DNA from: Nocardiopsis mwathae
GTDB lineage: Bacteria; Actinomycetota; Actinomycetes; Streptosporangiales; Streptosporangiaceae
Assembly (NCBI RefSeq): GCF_014201195.1
Contig: NZ_JACHDS010000001.1
Location: 5,642,001 to 5,706,000, forward strand
DNA: 64,000 nt
Reading direction: 5' to 3'
Made by a program: the position numbers and the translations under genes. Each line of letters starts with the position of its first letter. Within the stretch, counting starts at the first letter, position 1. The notes beneath the pieces are model-generated. The model did no database searches. It had not been told where the DNA came from and saw nothing but the letters and a program-made list of their open reading frames with translations. Shown here in pieces: positions 1-9,448 of this stretch.

Positions 1-628
1 GCAGTGGGAAAACGAACGGCATACCCCGGTAGAGGACCGCGTCCGGCGTCTTGGCCAGCATGCCGATGGTCGTCCACAGCCATGCCATGCAGAGGCCGAA
101 CAGCACCAGCAGCGCGAGCGCGAGCGCCGTCCCTACGGCGCCGCCCTCCGGGCGCATTCCCAGTAGGAGCCCCAACGCGAGGACGGCGAGCACAGCCAGG
201 GCGTAACGCAGAGCTTCACCGATCAGCAGGCCGACGACGACCGCAGGGCGCCACATGCGCAGGGAGCGGAAGCGGTCGAATATGCCCTTGGAGATGTCCG
301 CCTTGAGGGTTCGCCCGGTGTAGGCGGTCGTGAGGATCAAGGCCATGACCATGGTCCCCGGTACGAAGTACTGCACGTACTCGGCGCTCCCCCCGGCGAT
401 CGCTCCGCCGAAGAGGAAGGAGAACATCAGGGTCATCATGACCGGGAGGGCCAGGGCGTCCCACAGCTGGGCCGGCCTGTACCTGAGCTTCAGTAGCGCG
501 CGCCAGCCGAGCGCGAAGGATGCGCCCGCCGGGCCGATCCGCTGTGGTCGGGGGCCGCGCATCAGCGCTGACCGGAGGGGGGTGTCGCCTTCCCGGGGCG
601 GTGCCTGCCCGAGCCGCGTCTCGCTCAT
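1..628 (-). CDS. ABC-2 type transporter permease (DrrB-like), partial at window edge
   Basis: Membrane permease of a multidrug/antibiotic-type ABC exporter. The minus-strand reading frame starts at the ATG ending at 628 (protein begins MSETRLGQAPPREG) and runs off the window, so the C-terminus and the partner ATPase are not visible. About 209 residues are present, with several hydrophobic segments. The stretch GIFDRFRSLRMWRPAVVVG is nearly the same as one in the permease at 2419-3261, so the two are paralogues. It is divergent from the FMN reductase gene, with the 80-bp palindrome between them. The family call is solid; the substrate is unknown. Confidence 0.8.
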   Translation of the reverse strand, partial: MSETRLGQAPPREGDTPLRSALMRGPRPQRIGPAGASFALGWRALLKLRYRPAQLWDALALPVMMTLMFSFLFGGAIAGGSAEYVQYFVPGTMVMALILTTAYTGRTLKADISKGIFDRFRSLRMWRPAVVVGLLIGEALRYALAVLAVLALGLLLGMRPEGGAVGTALALALLVLFGLCMAWLWTTIGMLAKTPDAVLYRGMPFVFPL

Positions 629-665
629 GGGTTCCTGCCTCTTTCCACGCGTCCTCGTCTTGATC

Positions 666-745
666 GTCCTTGTCTGCTCTGAAGGCGCGATGCGCCGTCT
701 CGCGGCCGCGAGACGGCGCATCGCGCCTTCAGAGCAGACAAGGAC
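666..745. repeat. 80-bp perfect palindrome (two 40-bp arms, no spacer)
   Basis: Positions 666-705 are the exact reverse complement of 706-745, with the centre in CGCGG|CCGCG. The identity stops abruptly at both ends (665 is C, 746 is A). Each arm also holds a smaller inverted repeat, GGCGC-GAT-GCGCC. It fills most of the gap between the divergent permease and FMN reductase genes. It could be a duplicated operator, a cruciform-forming site, or an assembly artefact. Confidence 0.9.
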
Positions 746-771
746 AACCGATGCAGGGGCAGGAGGAGCCG

Positions 772-1362
772 ATGAAGCACGCCCGTGAGCGTCAGCGGTT
801 GAAGATCGCAGTGATCCTCGGCAGCACGCGAGAAGGCCGCCACAGCGACGCGGTCGCCAAGTGGTTCGTCACGCAGGCGGAGCGACGCGGGGACATGGAG
901 GTCGACCTGGTCGACCTGGCCGAGTTCGCCTTCCCTTCCGCCTACCCCCAGGAAGCCCACCCCGAGGTGGCCGCCTTCACCTCCAGGCTCGAACGGGCGG
1001 ACGGTTTCGTCGTGGTGACGCCGGAGTACAACCACAGCTACCCCGCGTCGCTCAAGCAGGCCATCGACTACGCCTACGACGAGTGGAACGCGAAGCCGGT
1101 CGCTTTCGTCTGCCACGGCGGCGTCAGCCAGGGCCTGCGCGCGGTGGAGCATCTGCGCGGTGTCTTCTCCGAGCTGCACACGGTGACGATCCGCAACGTG
1201 GTGAGCATGCCGTCGCCGATGTTCTCCGAGGGGGCCGGAAGTACCGCCACCCCGGGGGTCTCCGAGAACCCGGAGCAGGCCGCCGCCGCACTGCTGGAGC
1301 AGCTCGCCTGGTGGGGCCGAGTCCTGAGCAATGCCCGCGAGACCTACCCGTACCCCTCATGA
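772..1362 (+). CDS. NAD(P)H-dependent FMN reductase
   Basis: Flavodoxin-like oxidoreductase that would reduce FMN or quinones with NAD(P)H; cytosolic, 196 residues. The N-terminal phosphate-binding loop [15 protein letters not shown] follows strand LKIAVIL, and [18 protein letters not shown] is the family flavin/substrate motif. I chose ATG 772 because AGGAGGAG (761-768) is well spaced before it; an in-frame ATG at 751 lacks a comparable site. The gene lies 46 bp before the DrrA ATPase, so it may share that transcript. Its physiological substrate cannot be read from sequence. Confidence 0.9.
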   Translation: MKHARERQRLKIAVILGSTREGRHSDAVAKWFVTQAERRGDMEVDLVDLAEFAFPSAYPQEAHPEVAAFTSRLERADGFVVVTPEYNHSYPASLKQAIDYAYDEWNAKPVAFVCHGGVSQGLRAVEHLRGVFSELHTVTIRNVVSMPSPMFSEGAGSTATPGVSENPEQAAAALLEQLAWWGRVLSNARETYPYPS

Positions 1363-1408
1363 CGCAGCCTGCCTCGTGCACGACAGCCCCGATTCCCAGG
1401 AGTCCGCA

Positions 1409-2422
1409 ATGAACGTTGTGAAACCGTCTTTTCCCACTACCTCCGGCGGGAAGCCCCCGGCGGTCGAGGTCGAACGACTGGTGAAGGCGTTCGGCCGCGA
1501 ACGCGCGGTCGACAGCCTGGACTTGACCATCCCCGCGGGCGGGGTGTTCGGCATCCTCGGTCCCAACGGTGCGGGCAAGACGACCACCATCCGAATCCTG
1601 GCCACCCTGCTGCGGCCCGACTCCGGGAGCGCGCGGATCTTCGGCCACGACGTCGTCCGCGACGCGGACGCGGTGCGTAGCCGCATCAGCCTCACCGGGC
1701 AGTTCGCGTCGGTGGACGAGGAACTCAGCGGACGGGAGAACCTCGTCCTGATGGCCCGGTTGCACGGCCACCCCTGGAACCAGGCCCGGGATCGGGCCGA
1801 CGAGCTGCTCAGCGCCTTCGGCCTCACCGAGGCGGCCGAACGCCAGGCGAAGACCTACTCCGGTGGCATGCGGCGACGGCTCGACATCGCGGCGAGCATC
1901 ATCACCGTCCCGGACCTGCTCTTCCTGGACGAGCCGACGACCGGCCTCGACCCTCGCAGCCGGAACCAGCTCTGGGACATCGTCCGCATGCTGGTCGACA
2001 TCGGCACCACGGTCCTGCTCACCACTCAGTACCTGGACGAGGCCGACCAGCTGGCCGACCGTATCGCGGTGATCGACCGGGGAAGCGTGATCGCCGAGGG
2101 GACACCGAGCGACCTCAAGGCGTCGGTCGGCACCGGTTCGCTCCACGTGTACCTGCAGGATCCCGAGCAGCGTCCGGACGCGGAGCGGCTTCTCACCGCC
2201 GAACTCGGCATCCGCGCCTACTCATCGGCCGATCCGGCGTCGCTGTCGGCCGGTATCGCCGACCCGCGGCTGGCGACCCAAGCCCTCGGGCTGCTGTCCC
2301 GCGCGGGTATCGGCGTCCGGAACTTCGCGCTGGACCAGCCCAGCCTCGACGAGGTCTTCCTGTCCCTCACCGGCCGCGTCGCGGGCACCCCGGAGGACAA
2401 GAAGGAGGCGGGTGTGCGATGA
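1409..2422 (+). CDS. DrrA-family ABC transporter ATP-binding protein
   Basis: Nucleotide-binding subunit of a drug-type ABC exporter, 337 residues, the usual DrrA length. Visible are Walker [11 protein letters not shown] (about residue 52), signature [12 protein letters not shown], Walker [12 protein letters not shown] and the DrrA-typical DPRSR extension. A C-terminal domain of about 100 residues follows. ATG 1409 is chosen because it follows CCAGGAG and the protein then starts just before the family domain. It overlaps the next gene by ATGA, so ATPase and permease are translationally coupled. Substrate unknown. Confidence 0.93.
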   Translation: MNVVKPSFPTTSGGKPPAVEVERLVKAFGRERAVDSLDLTIPAGGVFGILGPNGAGKTTTIRILATLLRPDSGSARIFGHDVVRDADAVRSRISLTGQFASVDEELSGRENLVLMARLHGHPWNQARDRADELLSAFGLTEAAERQAKTYSGGMRRRLDIAASIITVPDLLFLDEPTTGLDPRSRNQLWDIVRMLVDIGTTVLLTTQYLDEADQLADRIAVIDRGSVIAEGTPSDLKASVGTGSLHVYLQDPEQRPDAERLLTAELGIRAYSSADPASLSAGIADPRLATQALGLLSRAGIGVRNFALDQPSLDEVFLSLTGRVAGTPEDKKEAGVR

Positions 2423-3261
2423 GCAACCGCTCCACACTCCAGGAGAGCAAGGCACGGCCGGATCCGGTGCGGCAGGCGCTCGCGCGGCGGGGGGAGAACC
2501 TCCGCAGGCCCGGACCGCTCTCCGCGTCGGTCACCTTCGGCTGGCGCGCCCTGCTCAAGATCAAGTACAACACCGACCAACTCCACGACGCCTTCCTGAT
2601 CCCGGTCCTGTTCACCGTGATGTTCACGCTGGTGTTCGGAGGGGCACTGGCCGGCACGACCGGCGAGTACCTGGAATACCTGCTGCCCGGCATCTGGACC
2701 TTCGTGATCCTGACGATGACGCTGTACACCGGGTCGGCGGTCAGCGCCGACATGGCCAAGGGGATATTCGACCGGTTCCGGACCCTGCGCATCTGGCGGC
2801 CTGCGGTCATCGTCGGAGCCCTCATCGGCGACGTGGTGCGCTACACCATCGGTTCCGTCATGGTCGTCCTGGTGGGTCTGGTCATGGGGTTGCGGCCCAG
2901 CGGCGGCCTCATCGGGGTCCTACTGTCGGCACTGCTCATCCTCTTGTTCGCGTTCAGTGTCTCGTGGATCTGGACGGCCGTGGGGGTGCTCGTCCGCAGC
3001 CCTGACACGGTCTCGTCGGTGGGGATGCCGGTCCTGTACGCGATGGTCGGACTGAGCAACGTGTTCGTCGACCCCGAGACGATGCCCTCCTGGTTGCGGG
3101 CCATCGTCGGCATCAACCCCGTCACCCACCTCGTCGACGCGGTGCGGGCACTGCTGAACGGGGAGGTGGCCGTCGCGCAGGTCGGATGGGTCCTCCTCGG
3201 ATGCGGGGTGATGATCGCCGTGTTCGGCCCGATCACCATGTACGCCTACCGGAGAAGGTGA
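2419..3261 (+). CDS. DrrB-family ABC-2 permease
   Basis: Membrane half of the exporter encoded with the upstream ATPase, 280 residues with about six hydrophobic segments after a 45-residue cytosolic N-terminus. ABC-2 motifs include FGGALAG in the first loop region and [19 protein letters not shown] in the second. It is paralogous to the truncated permease at 1-628. The start ATG overlaps the ATPase stop by 4 bp. It converges on the metal-uptake operon, with a terminator between. Confidence 0.92.
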   Translation: MSNRSTLQESKARPDPVRQALARRGENLRRPGPLSASVTFGWRALLKIKYNTDQLHDAFLIPVLFTVMFTLVFGGALAGTTGEYLEYLLPGIWTFVILTMTLYTGSAVSADMAKGIFDRFRTLRIWRPAVIVGALIGDVVRYTIGSVMVVLVGLVMGLRPSGGLIGVLLSALLILLFAFSVSWIWTAVGVLVRSPDTVSSVGMPVLYAMVGLSNVFVDPETMPSWLRAIVGINPVTHLVDAVRALLNGEVAVAQVGWVLLGCGVMIAVFGPITMYAYRRR

Positions 3262-3279
3262 GCCGCCCTGCTCGACGCA

Positions 3280-3315
3280 GGGCAGGGACGGATCCGTCGG
3301 ATGCCGTCCCTGCCC
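3280..3315. terminator. Bidirectional hairpin terminator
   Basis: A perfect 12-bp stem (GGGCAGGGACGG at 3280-3291 with CCGTCCCTGCCC at 3304-3315) closes a 12-nt loop between two convergent operons. There is no strong U-run, as is common in high-G+C actinomycetes. Confidence 0.8.
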
Positions 3316-3323
3316 GGCCGGGC

Positions 3324-4367
3324 TCAGAAGGCGCCCGGGTAGAGCTCTTGGGCGATGAGTTCGACGGCGTCGATGTTGCCGAGGGTGCCGGGGAACAGGT
3401 CGCTCTTGGGAACGGCGATGAGGCGGTCGTTCTCCACGGCGGCCACGTCGGGGAAGGTCCGCTGCAGGTAGTCCCGGGTGTGCTGCTCGGACTCGGGGCC
3501 CGACACGCTGAAGACGATGGCGTCGGGGTCGCGGCCGATGATCTCCTCGGGGGTGATCTCGGCGGCGAAGAAGTCGGCGAACTCCGGTGCGTCGGGGTCG
3601 AAGACGTTCTCCCCGCCGGCGGTGGCGATGATGTCGGCTTCGATTCCGGCGCCGATCGCCTGCAGTGAGTTCCCGTCGACGAAGACCTGGGCGACCTTGA
3701 GGCGGGACACGTCGCCGATCGCGGTCTCGACAGCGGACAGCCGCTCTTCGGCGTCCCGGGAGAGCTCCTCGGCGACATCGGGGGCGCGCAGGATCGCACC
3801 GAGGTCGTCGATGTCGGTCAGCACGTCGGTGACCTCTGCGGTGCTGCGGCGGTCGAGGCAGCCGCCGGTCGCGACATAGGCCTGGGCGCCGTTCCGGTTC
3901 AGCTGCTCGATGCTGGCGAAGCCCTGCTCGGCGGTGAACTCGTACTCCGTGGGGGAGACGACGAGATCGGGGCCTGCGGCGAGGAGGTCTTCGCGTGCCG
4001 GTGGGACGTCGGTGCTGAGCGCCGGGATGCCGGCTGCCTCGTCGGCGATGTCGTCGGGCAGCGGTGAGACGCCCGTCTGCGCCTGGCCGACGAGGGAGTC
4101 CAGGGCTCCGAGGCGGATGAGCAGCTCGGTCTGCGAGGGCATCATGCCGACGATGCCGTCGGGTGCCGTCTCGAAGGAGAGTTCGCGTCCGCAGTTCGTG
4201 ATCGTCACCGTCTCGCCCGGGCCATCGGCCGCGTCCGAGTCGCCGGTGACCCCCGTCCCACACGCGGAGAGCACCAGCGGCGCGGTCGCGATGGCGGCGA
4301 ACGCGGTCAGGCGATTCCGGTGGCGCGAACGGTTCGCCGCGGCGGTGGGGGAGGCAGAGCGGATCAT
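3324..4367 (-). CDS. Metal-chelate ABC transporter substrate-binding lipoprotein (FecB/FepB-like)
   Basis: Extracytoplasmic receptor that would bind a metal-siderophore-type chelate and hand it to the FecCD permease; 347 residues. A signal peptide ends in the lipobox LVLSACGTG near residue 36, so it should be membrane-anchored by a lipidated Cys. The PBP type III fold is suggested by IVGMMPSQTELLIRLGALDSLVG, a long central helix, and DPDAIVFSVSG. It is the last gene of the leftward operon 9333-3324, overlapping the ATPase gene by ATGA. Association with the RiPP cluster suggests its ligand is that product loaded with metal (inference). Confidence 0.88.
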   Translation of the reverse strand: MIRSASPTAAANRSRHRNRLTAFAAIATAPLVLSACGTGVTGDSDAADGPGETVTITNCGRELSFETAPDGIVGMMPSQTELLIRLGALDSLVGQAQTGVSPLPDDIADEAAGIPALSTDVPPAREDLLAAGPDLVVSPTEYEFTAEQGFASIEQLNRNGAQAYVATGGCLDRRSTAEVTDVLTDIDDLGAILRAPDVAEELSRDAEERLSAVETAIGDVSRLKVAQVFVDGNSLQAIGAGIEADIIATAGGENVFDPDAPEFADFFAAEITPEEIIGRDPDAIVFSVSGPESEQHTRDYLQRTFPDVAAVENDRLIAVPKSDLFPGTLGNIDAVELIAQELYPGAF

Positions 4368-5200
4368 GGGAGGGTGACTCCTTCTGGGGCTGAGATGGAC
4401 GGTTCTGAGGGCGTGCCTTCGTGATGTCGCGCGGAGCTGCGCGCATCGAAGATGAAGTGGCGCCGACCCGAATCCGGGTGGGCGACCGCGGTGGAGGCGA
4501 CATCGAACGCCGAACGGATCAGATCGGTGTGCAAGACCTCGTCAGGCGGCCCCGCCGCGGTCAGCCGCCCGTCGACGAGGACGCCGATGCCGTCGCACGA
4601 GCGTGCGGCGAGGTTCAGGTCGTGGAGAGCCACGACGACGGTCTTGTCGGTGGCCCGGACCAGGTCGAGGAGCTCAAGCTGATGGGCGATGTCGAGATGG
4701 TTGGTGGGCTCGTCGAGAACGAGGACGGGGGTGTCCTGGGCGAGCGCGCGGGCGAAGAGCACCCGCTGCCGCTCGCCGCCCGAGAGCGCCGAGAAGGAGC
4801 GGTGGGCCAGGTGCGCGGCGCCGACCCGGGCGAGGGCGTCCTGCGCGAAGGCGATGTCGCGGGCGGAGTCGCGGCCGAAGCCGTGCCCGTGCGGGATGCG
4901 TCCGAGCAGGACCATGTCGAGGACGGGGATCTCGAATTCCTCGCTGTGCTCCTGCGCCATGACCGCCACGCGCAGGGCGATCTCCTTCCGGCTCAGCGAT
5001 GCGACGTCCGTGCCGTCGAAACGCACCCGCCCCGACGAGGGGGCCGCGACGCCCGACACGGCGCGAAGCAGGGTGGACTTGCCGCTGCCGTTGGGTCCCA
5101 ACAACCCGAGAACCGTGCCCGAGGGGACGGAGAGGCTCACGTCGGCCACGACCGGCCGACCGCCCCGATGCGCGTCGAGGTGCTCGATGTCCACTCTCAT
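4364..5200 (-). CDS. Metal-chelate ABC transporter ATP-binding protein (FecE/FepC-like)
   Basis: ATPase driving the importer, 278 residues. It has Walker A GPNGSGKSTLLRA, signature ALSGGERQRVLFARALAQ and Walker B VLVLDEPTNHLD, the HLD ending typical of siderophore importers. The start is the ATG ending at 5200, which overlaps the permease stop by ATGA; its own stop overlaps the receptor start the same way. An upstream extension of the open frame is non-coding shadow of the permease. Strict coupling indicates a fixed importer stoichiometry. Confidence 0.92.
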   Translation of the reverse strand: MRVDIEHLDAHRGGRPVVADVSLSVPSGTVLGLLGPNGSGKSTLLRAVSGVAAPSSGRVRFDGTDVASLSRKEIALRVAVMAQEHSEEFEIPVLDMVLLGRIPHGHGFGRDSARDIAFAQDALARVGAAHLAHRSFSALSGGERQRVLFARALAQDTPVLVLDEPTNHLDIAHQLELLDLVRATDKTVVVALHDLNLAARSCDGIGVLVDGRLTAAGPPDEVLHTDLIRSAFDVASTAVAHPDSGRRHFIFDARSSARHHEGTPSEPSISAPEGVTLP

Positions 5201-6366
5201 CGGCCCATCCCCACGCTCTCGGCGCGGTCGCGCCGCAGCAGCCACAAGAAGAACGGCGCACCGACCAGGGCGGTGAGCACACCGAGCGGAATCTCCGACG
5301 GCGCCGCCAGCGTCCGTGCGAGGAGGTCCGAACCGGCGAGGAACACAGCCCCCGCGAGCACGGCGACCGGGAGCATCTTCCGGTGGTCGGACCCGACGGC
5401 GATCCGTGCGATATGCGGGATGATCAGCCCCACGAACCCGATCCCGCCGGAGACGGCGACGACCGAACCGGTCAGCAGCGCCGCGCCCACGAGAACCACC
5501 GTCCGGAGGCGGTTCACGTTCACGCCGAGGGAAGCCGCCGCGTCGTCGCCGACGAGAAGGGCATTGAGGGTGCGTGCGTGGAAGGCCGTGAACACCCCGA
5601 CGGCGAGCAGCGCGGCGGCCGGGAGGGCGAGATGCCCCATGGTGGCGGCGGAGACCGAGCCGAGCAGGAAGAACATGATGCTGAACACGTTCTGCGCATC
5701 GGTGGAGATGGTGAGGTAGCTGGTCACCGCGCTGAACAGGGACCCGAGCGCGACGCCCGCCAGGATGAGCCGCTGCGGCGCGATACGCCCGTTCTTGCGG
5801 GCGAGGAAGTACACCGCACCGGTCGCCACGAGCGCGCCGGCGAAGGCGGAGGCACCGATCCCGAGCGAACCGATGCCGATCCCCAGGACGATGAACGACA
5901 CCGCGCCGACACCCGCCCCGGCCGAGACACCGAGGATGTAGGGCTCGGCGAGCGAATTGTGGACCACCGCCTGGATCAACGCTCCCGCCAGGGCGAGTGC
6001 GGCACCGGTCAGGGCGGCCAGCAGGACACGGGGCAGCCGGAACTGCCAGACGGCGTTGTCCTGCAACGTGGTCAGCGATCCGTCCGACATCCACGGCATC
6101 CCGGGCACGAGATGGCCGACGATGATCCGGAAGGCGTCCGCCGGCGATACCCCGATGGTGCCGATGCTCGTCGAGAGCAGCACCACCGCCACCAGCGCGA
6201 GTGTCAGTGCCGGAACGAGGAGGCGGACCGCGAGATCACCTCGGCGGCGGGGTGCGGCGGCGGGAGCGGGTGGGACGTCGGTGGAGCCGTCGAGCTCCGC
6301 ACGCGTGGTGACGGGGGAGCGGTTCGGAGCCGTCGACCCGGGGTGTCCGCTCGTTGCTTCCGGCAT
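5197..6366 (-). CDS. FecCD-family metal-chelate ABC permease
   Basis: Integral membrane permease, 389 residues, with about ten hydrophobic helices after a 45-residue polar N-terminus. Family motifs include RLPRVLLAALTGAALALAG, LAEPYILGVSAGAGVGA and GFVGLIIPHIAR, which are hallmark FecCD/BtuC sequences. A single permease gene is present, so it should act as a homodimer. It lies 4 bp after the S9 peptidase gene, placing import and peptidase in one transcript. Confidence 0.93.
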   Translation of the reverse strand: MPEATSGHPGSTAPNRSPVTTRAELDGSTDVPPAPAAAPRRRGDLAVRLLVPALTLALVAVVLLSTSIGTIGVSPADAFRIIVGHLVPGMPWMSDGSLTTLQDNAVWQFRLPRVLLAALTGAALALAGALIQAVVHNSLAEPYILGVSAGAGVGAVSFIVLGIGIGSLGIGASAFAGALVATGAVYFLARKNGRIAPQRLILAGVALGSLFSAVTSYLTISTDAQNVFSIMFFLLGSVSAATMGHLALPAAALLAVGVFTAFHARTLNALLVGDDAAASLGVNVNRLRTVVLVGAALLTGSVVAVSGGIGFVGLIIPHIARIAVGSDHRKMLPVAVLAGAVFLAGSDLLARTLAAPSEIPLGVLTALVGAPFFLWLLRRDRAESVGMGR

Positions 6367-6370
6367 CGCG

Positions 6371-8131
6371 TCAGAAGCCCTTTCCAGCCGTTGACGGGGT
6401 GGTGTGTGCCGATCGCGTCGCGATCGCGGCGAAGCCGAGGACGGTGGCTCCTAAACGGTGGAGGCTGTCGAGGTGATTGCTGCCGTGGCCGGTTCGGGGC
6501 GCGCGCCACAGGGTCGCGTCGCCGCCGGCCCGGCGCAGCGTGTCGGCGACGGCCTGGGTGTCGTCGGCGGTCACCCGGGAGTCGTCGTCCAGGACGATGC
6601 CGAGGAACCGGGGGAGGTCGGTTCCGGTAGGAAGTCGCCGGGCGCGGTGCAGGGGCGAGATCCGGCGGAGGCGTTCGACCCGCTCAGGGTCGTCCGGGCC
6701 GCCGAACTCGCCGATCCAGTGCTGCCCGAGCGGGTGGGCGCCGAGATGGAGCAGGTCGAGTGGGGCGGCGGTGCTGACGACCCCGGCGCACAGGCCCGGG
6801 GACCCCAGTGCGCAGCCGGTCACGATCACGCCGCCGTGCGAAGCGCCGGCCAGGACGAGCAGGTCCGGTCGGGTGAGTCCGGCGCTGACGAGCCCGCGTG
6901 CCACAGCGGCCAGATCGTCGATGCCGCGTGCCTTGTCGGCGCCCCGACCGGCCTCGCGCCACGCCGTGCCGTGCTCGCCGCCGCCCCGGATCTGCGCGAT
7001 CGCGTACCGGCCGCCGTGCTCGATCCACGCCGGCACCGTCGGCTCGAACGTGGCCAGGCTCGGGACACCGAAGCCGCCGTAGCAGGTCAGGATCAGCGGA
7101 GTGGGACCGGTCGCACCCACCGGCGAGGTGACCACGACGGGGACGTCGGCTCCGTCGTCGGCGGTGAACGCGTACCGTTCGGTCCGCGCGAGGGCGGGCG
7201 GCGCGGTCGTGGCGGGCCGGTCGGCCAGGAGTTCGTCGGCCGTGACGACGCGCGGGGGAAGGACGGGGCCCTCGATGAGGACGTGGAACCGGTCGGCCCC
7301 GGCGCTCACATCGGTCGCGACGACCGGACCGCCCCGGTAGGTCACCGGCCGGTCGACGATGACCGCCCCCTGGGCGATGCGCAGCAGAACACTGCGGCCC
7401 GCGCGCACACCGGCCACGAGGACGTCGTCACCGCGGGCGGCGATCGAGGTGATCCGCAGGGACGGGTCCTCCCAGGACCACCGTTCGGTTCCGGTGCGCG
7501 TGTCGAGGACGTGGAGGCGTCGTCCGTCGTCCACCAGGGCGTCGCCTCCGGCGGCGAGCACCCGGACGATGGCGGTGAACGCACCGAGTTCGGTGCCGGT
7601 GGCGCGGTCGGTGAGGACGGTGGGTGCGCCGGTGCGGCTTTCGGCGAGCAGCCCCCGCACCCCGCCGGGGAACAACCTGAGCCGCACGTCCGGCGGCACA
7701 GCGGAGGCCCGCAACCGTCCGGTGGCCACGTCGAGACCGACGAATCGGCGCGACCCGTCGGCGACGAGTTCGACGCGGGAGGAGTCGCCGCTCCAGAGCA
7801 TGGGGTCGTAGCGGCAGCGAACCTCCGGGTGCACCCGCACCCGGCCCGTGGCGGTGTCGACGAGGGCCAGAGCGGCGTCCTCGTCCGCGCGTCCGGCCAG
7901 CTGGACGGCGACGGTGCGCCCGTCCGGTGACGGGGCCATGCGCAGGATGTGCCCGTCGGGCTCGAACACCGGCGAGTCGTCTTCGACCCGGTAGATCCCC
8001 CGTCGCCGGCGGCCCGGAAGCCGGCTGAGGACGAAACCGCGGTCGGGAAGGCCGGGGCGCCCGTGGTGCTCCCATTTCGCCAGTGCGGTGTCGAGGGAGG
8101 GGACGATCGTCGGGGCGGGAGTGTTCGTCAT
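6371..8131 (-). CDS. S9 prolyl-oligopeptidase-like serine peptidase
   Basis: 586 residues: an N-terminal beta-propeller-like half (about 30-330) with repeated SPDG/DTATG blade motifs, then an alpha/beta-hydrolase catalytic half. The latter shows YGGFGVPSLATFEP and QIRGGGEHGTAWREAG, the oxyanion-side motifs of prolyl oligopeptidases, and nucleophile GASHGG with Ser near residue 431. DDDSRV and GHGSN carry candidate Asp and His. No signal peptide is visible, so it is probably cytosolic. Between importer and propeller genes in a metal-controlled operon, it may cleave the peptide metallophore after uptake or trim the precursor (inference). Start overlaps the previous stop. Confidence 0.82.
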   Translation of the reverse strand: MTNTPAPTIVPSLDTALAKWEHHGRPGLPDRGFVLSRLPGRRRRGIYRVEDDSPVFEPDGHILRMAPSPDGRTVAVQLAGRADEDAALALVDTATGRVRVHPEVRCRYDPMLWSGDSSRVELVADGSRRFVGLDVATGRLRASAVPPDVRLRLFPGGVRGLLAESRTGAPTVLTDRATGTELGAFTAIVRVLAAGGDALVDDGRRLHVLDTRTGTERWSWEDPSLRITSIAARGDDVLVAGVRAGRSVLLRIAQGAVIVDRPVTYRGGPVVATDVSAGADRFHVLIEGPVLPPRVVTADELLADRPATTAPPALARTERYAFTADDGADVPVVVTSPVGATGPTPLILTCYGGFGVPSLATFEPTVPAWIEHGGRYAIAQIRGGGEHGTAWREAGRGADKARGIDDLAAVARGLVSAGLTRPDLLVLAGASHGGVIVTGCALGSPGLCAGVVSTAAPLDLLHLGAHPLGQHWIGEFGGPDDPERVERLRRISPLHRARRLPTGTDLPRFLGIVLDDDSRVTADDTQAVADTLRRAGGDATLWRAPRTGHGSNHLDSLHRLGATVLGFAAIATRSAHTTPSTAGKGF

Positions 8132-9333
8132 TACCGGCCGATCGAGTCGAAGGCGCCGCCGTGCCAGTGCAGGTGCCCGCCCTCATCGAGTGGGCTCGGC
8201 ATGCTGACGGTGTCGAGGCGGTCGTCGCGGATCAGGTGGAGTTCGGCGTCGCCGCCGCGGGTCACCGCGGCGGTCGTCCCGGAGGGATCGAGCGCGACGG
8301 CCCGTCGCTGCGCGGGAGCATCGCCCACCGGGTCCCAGGGCAGGTGTCCGGCGGCCGGTGGATGCGACATCGGGGGAAGCGGCCTCCGGTACAGCGCACG
8401 CAGCCGCGGCCCGGTGCGCTCGATGAGTGTCAGCTCGTCCCGATCGGGATGGATCGTCGCCACCGCTGCCCTCCCGCCGCCGAGCGCGAACCGGAACGCG
8501 AGCCCCGGCGGCAGCTCCAGGCAACGCGTGTCACCGGTGGACAGATCGACGTCGACCAGGTGGTTGGTCCACCGGGTCCAGGCGGCGGGGGAGGCCGGCC
8601 CACCGCGCACCACGCCCACAGCACGGCCGGTGGCCGGGTCGAAGCGCAGGTAGAAGGCGCGTCCGGGCACCGGCCAGGGAACGACACCGACCGTCCGCGG
8701 CACCCCGTTGTCGACGACGAACCGCTCCAGGCCTCTGCTCGTCGCCGTCGCCGCGATGCCGGTGCGCTGGTCGACGACATCGCCGTGGCCGTCATCGGCG
8801 ATCCCGTCGACGGCGGTGCCGCTGATCGCCGGTACATGGGCACCGACGTCGAGGCAGCGGGCGAGGGGGAGCACCTCGACGGCTCCGGGCTCGCGATGGC
8901 GGAGCACGGCCGTCGGCTCGCCGTCGGCCTGGTCGGGGACCACCAGCGCCCCGGGCTCACCCGTCCGCGAACGGAATCGCACGGACTCGCCGGCCGACAG
9001 GTCGACGACGGTGACGACGTCACTCCATGCGGACCCGTTCGCGCCGACACCGGTCGTCACCAGCACGTAGCGCCCCGAGGCATCGCAGGCAAGGTGCTCG
9101 CCCGGAATCGCCACGGGAACGCGCTGCTCACCGTCGGGCCCGAGCGCCACGAGCGCCCCGGACCGGTCGTCGAGGAACGCCCACTGCGCGTCGGTCGCAC
9201 CGTCGCCGGGGAGCGCCAGGACACCGGCGTGCTCGGCGAGGACTCCGCGGCCGAGTACGCGGACCTCGGCGCCGTCGACGGAGTAGGTGCGGCCCGCACG
9301 GTAGTCGGCCACGAAGAGCTGCTCAGCGGTCAT
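8131..9333 (-). CDS. Beta-propeller protein (catalytic domain absent), first gene of uptake operon
   Basis: 400 residues dominated by short beta-strand repeats (VTVVDLSAGE, HLVDVDLSTGD, VALDPSGTTAAVT) that read as a beta-propeller like the N-terminal half of S9 peptidases. No GxSxGG nucleophile is seen, so it is probably not itself a peptidase. It could gate or scaffold the S9 enzyme next to it, or bind the peptide. Its ATG ends at 9333, only 20 bp from the Fur/Zur-type box, and its TAA overlaps the start of the next gene. No signal peptide. Function unassigned. Confidence 0.7.
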   Translation of the reverse strand: MTAEQLFVADYRAGRTYSVDGAEVRVLGRGVLAEHAGVLALPGDGATDAQWAFLDDRSGALVALGPDGEQRVPVAIPGEHLACDASGRYVLVTTGVGANGSAWSDVVTVVDLSAGESVRFRSRTGEPGALVVPDQADGEPTAVLRHREPGAVEVLPLARCLDVGAHVPAISGTAVDGIADDGHGDVVDQRTGIAATATSRGLERFVVDNGVPRTVGVVPWPVPGRAFYLRFDPATGRAVGVVRGGPASPAAWTRWTNHLVDVDLSTGDTRCLELPPGLAFRFALGGGRAAVATIHPDRDELTLIERTGPRLRALYRRPLPPMSHPPAAGHLPWDPVGDAPAQRRAVALDPSGTTAAVTRGGDAELHLIRDDRLDTVSMPSPLDEGGHLHWHGGAFDSIGR

Positions 9334-9352
9334 ATGGGGACATTATTGGAAA

Positions 9353-9367
9353 TGATAACCATTATCA
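9353..9367. promoter_or_regulatory. Fur/Zur-type operator between divergent operons
   Basis: TGATAACCATTATCA is a 7-1-7 inverted repeat with one imperfect pair. It matches the Fur box pattern TGATAATnATTATCA at all but one arm position and fits the layout of actinomycete Zur boxes (TGAAAATgATTTTCA type). A rightward promoter candidate, TTGGAA (9346) - 18 bp - TACAGT (9370), spans it, so binding would block transcription. In actinomycetes iron is usually sensed by DtxR/IdeR with a different box, so zinc control by Zur is the favoured inference. Confidence 0.72.
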
Positions 9368-9448
9368 AGTACAGTGCGCGGTGCTCCCCGAGAGCACGTG
9401 TCGGTCCACACGGGTCGACGCGTCCCGTCATGCAGAGAGGACATCTCC

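Noticed and set aside
4421-6630. Long plus-strand open frames opposite the importer genes (for example 4999-6630)
   Set aside because: High G+C opens antisense frames; amino-acid composition is Arg/Gly/Pro-rich shadow and the minus-strand genes have clear family motifs.
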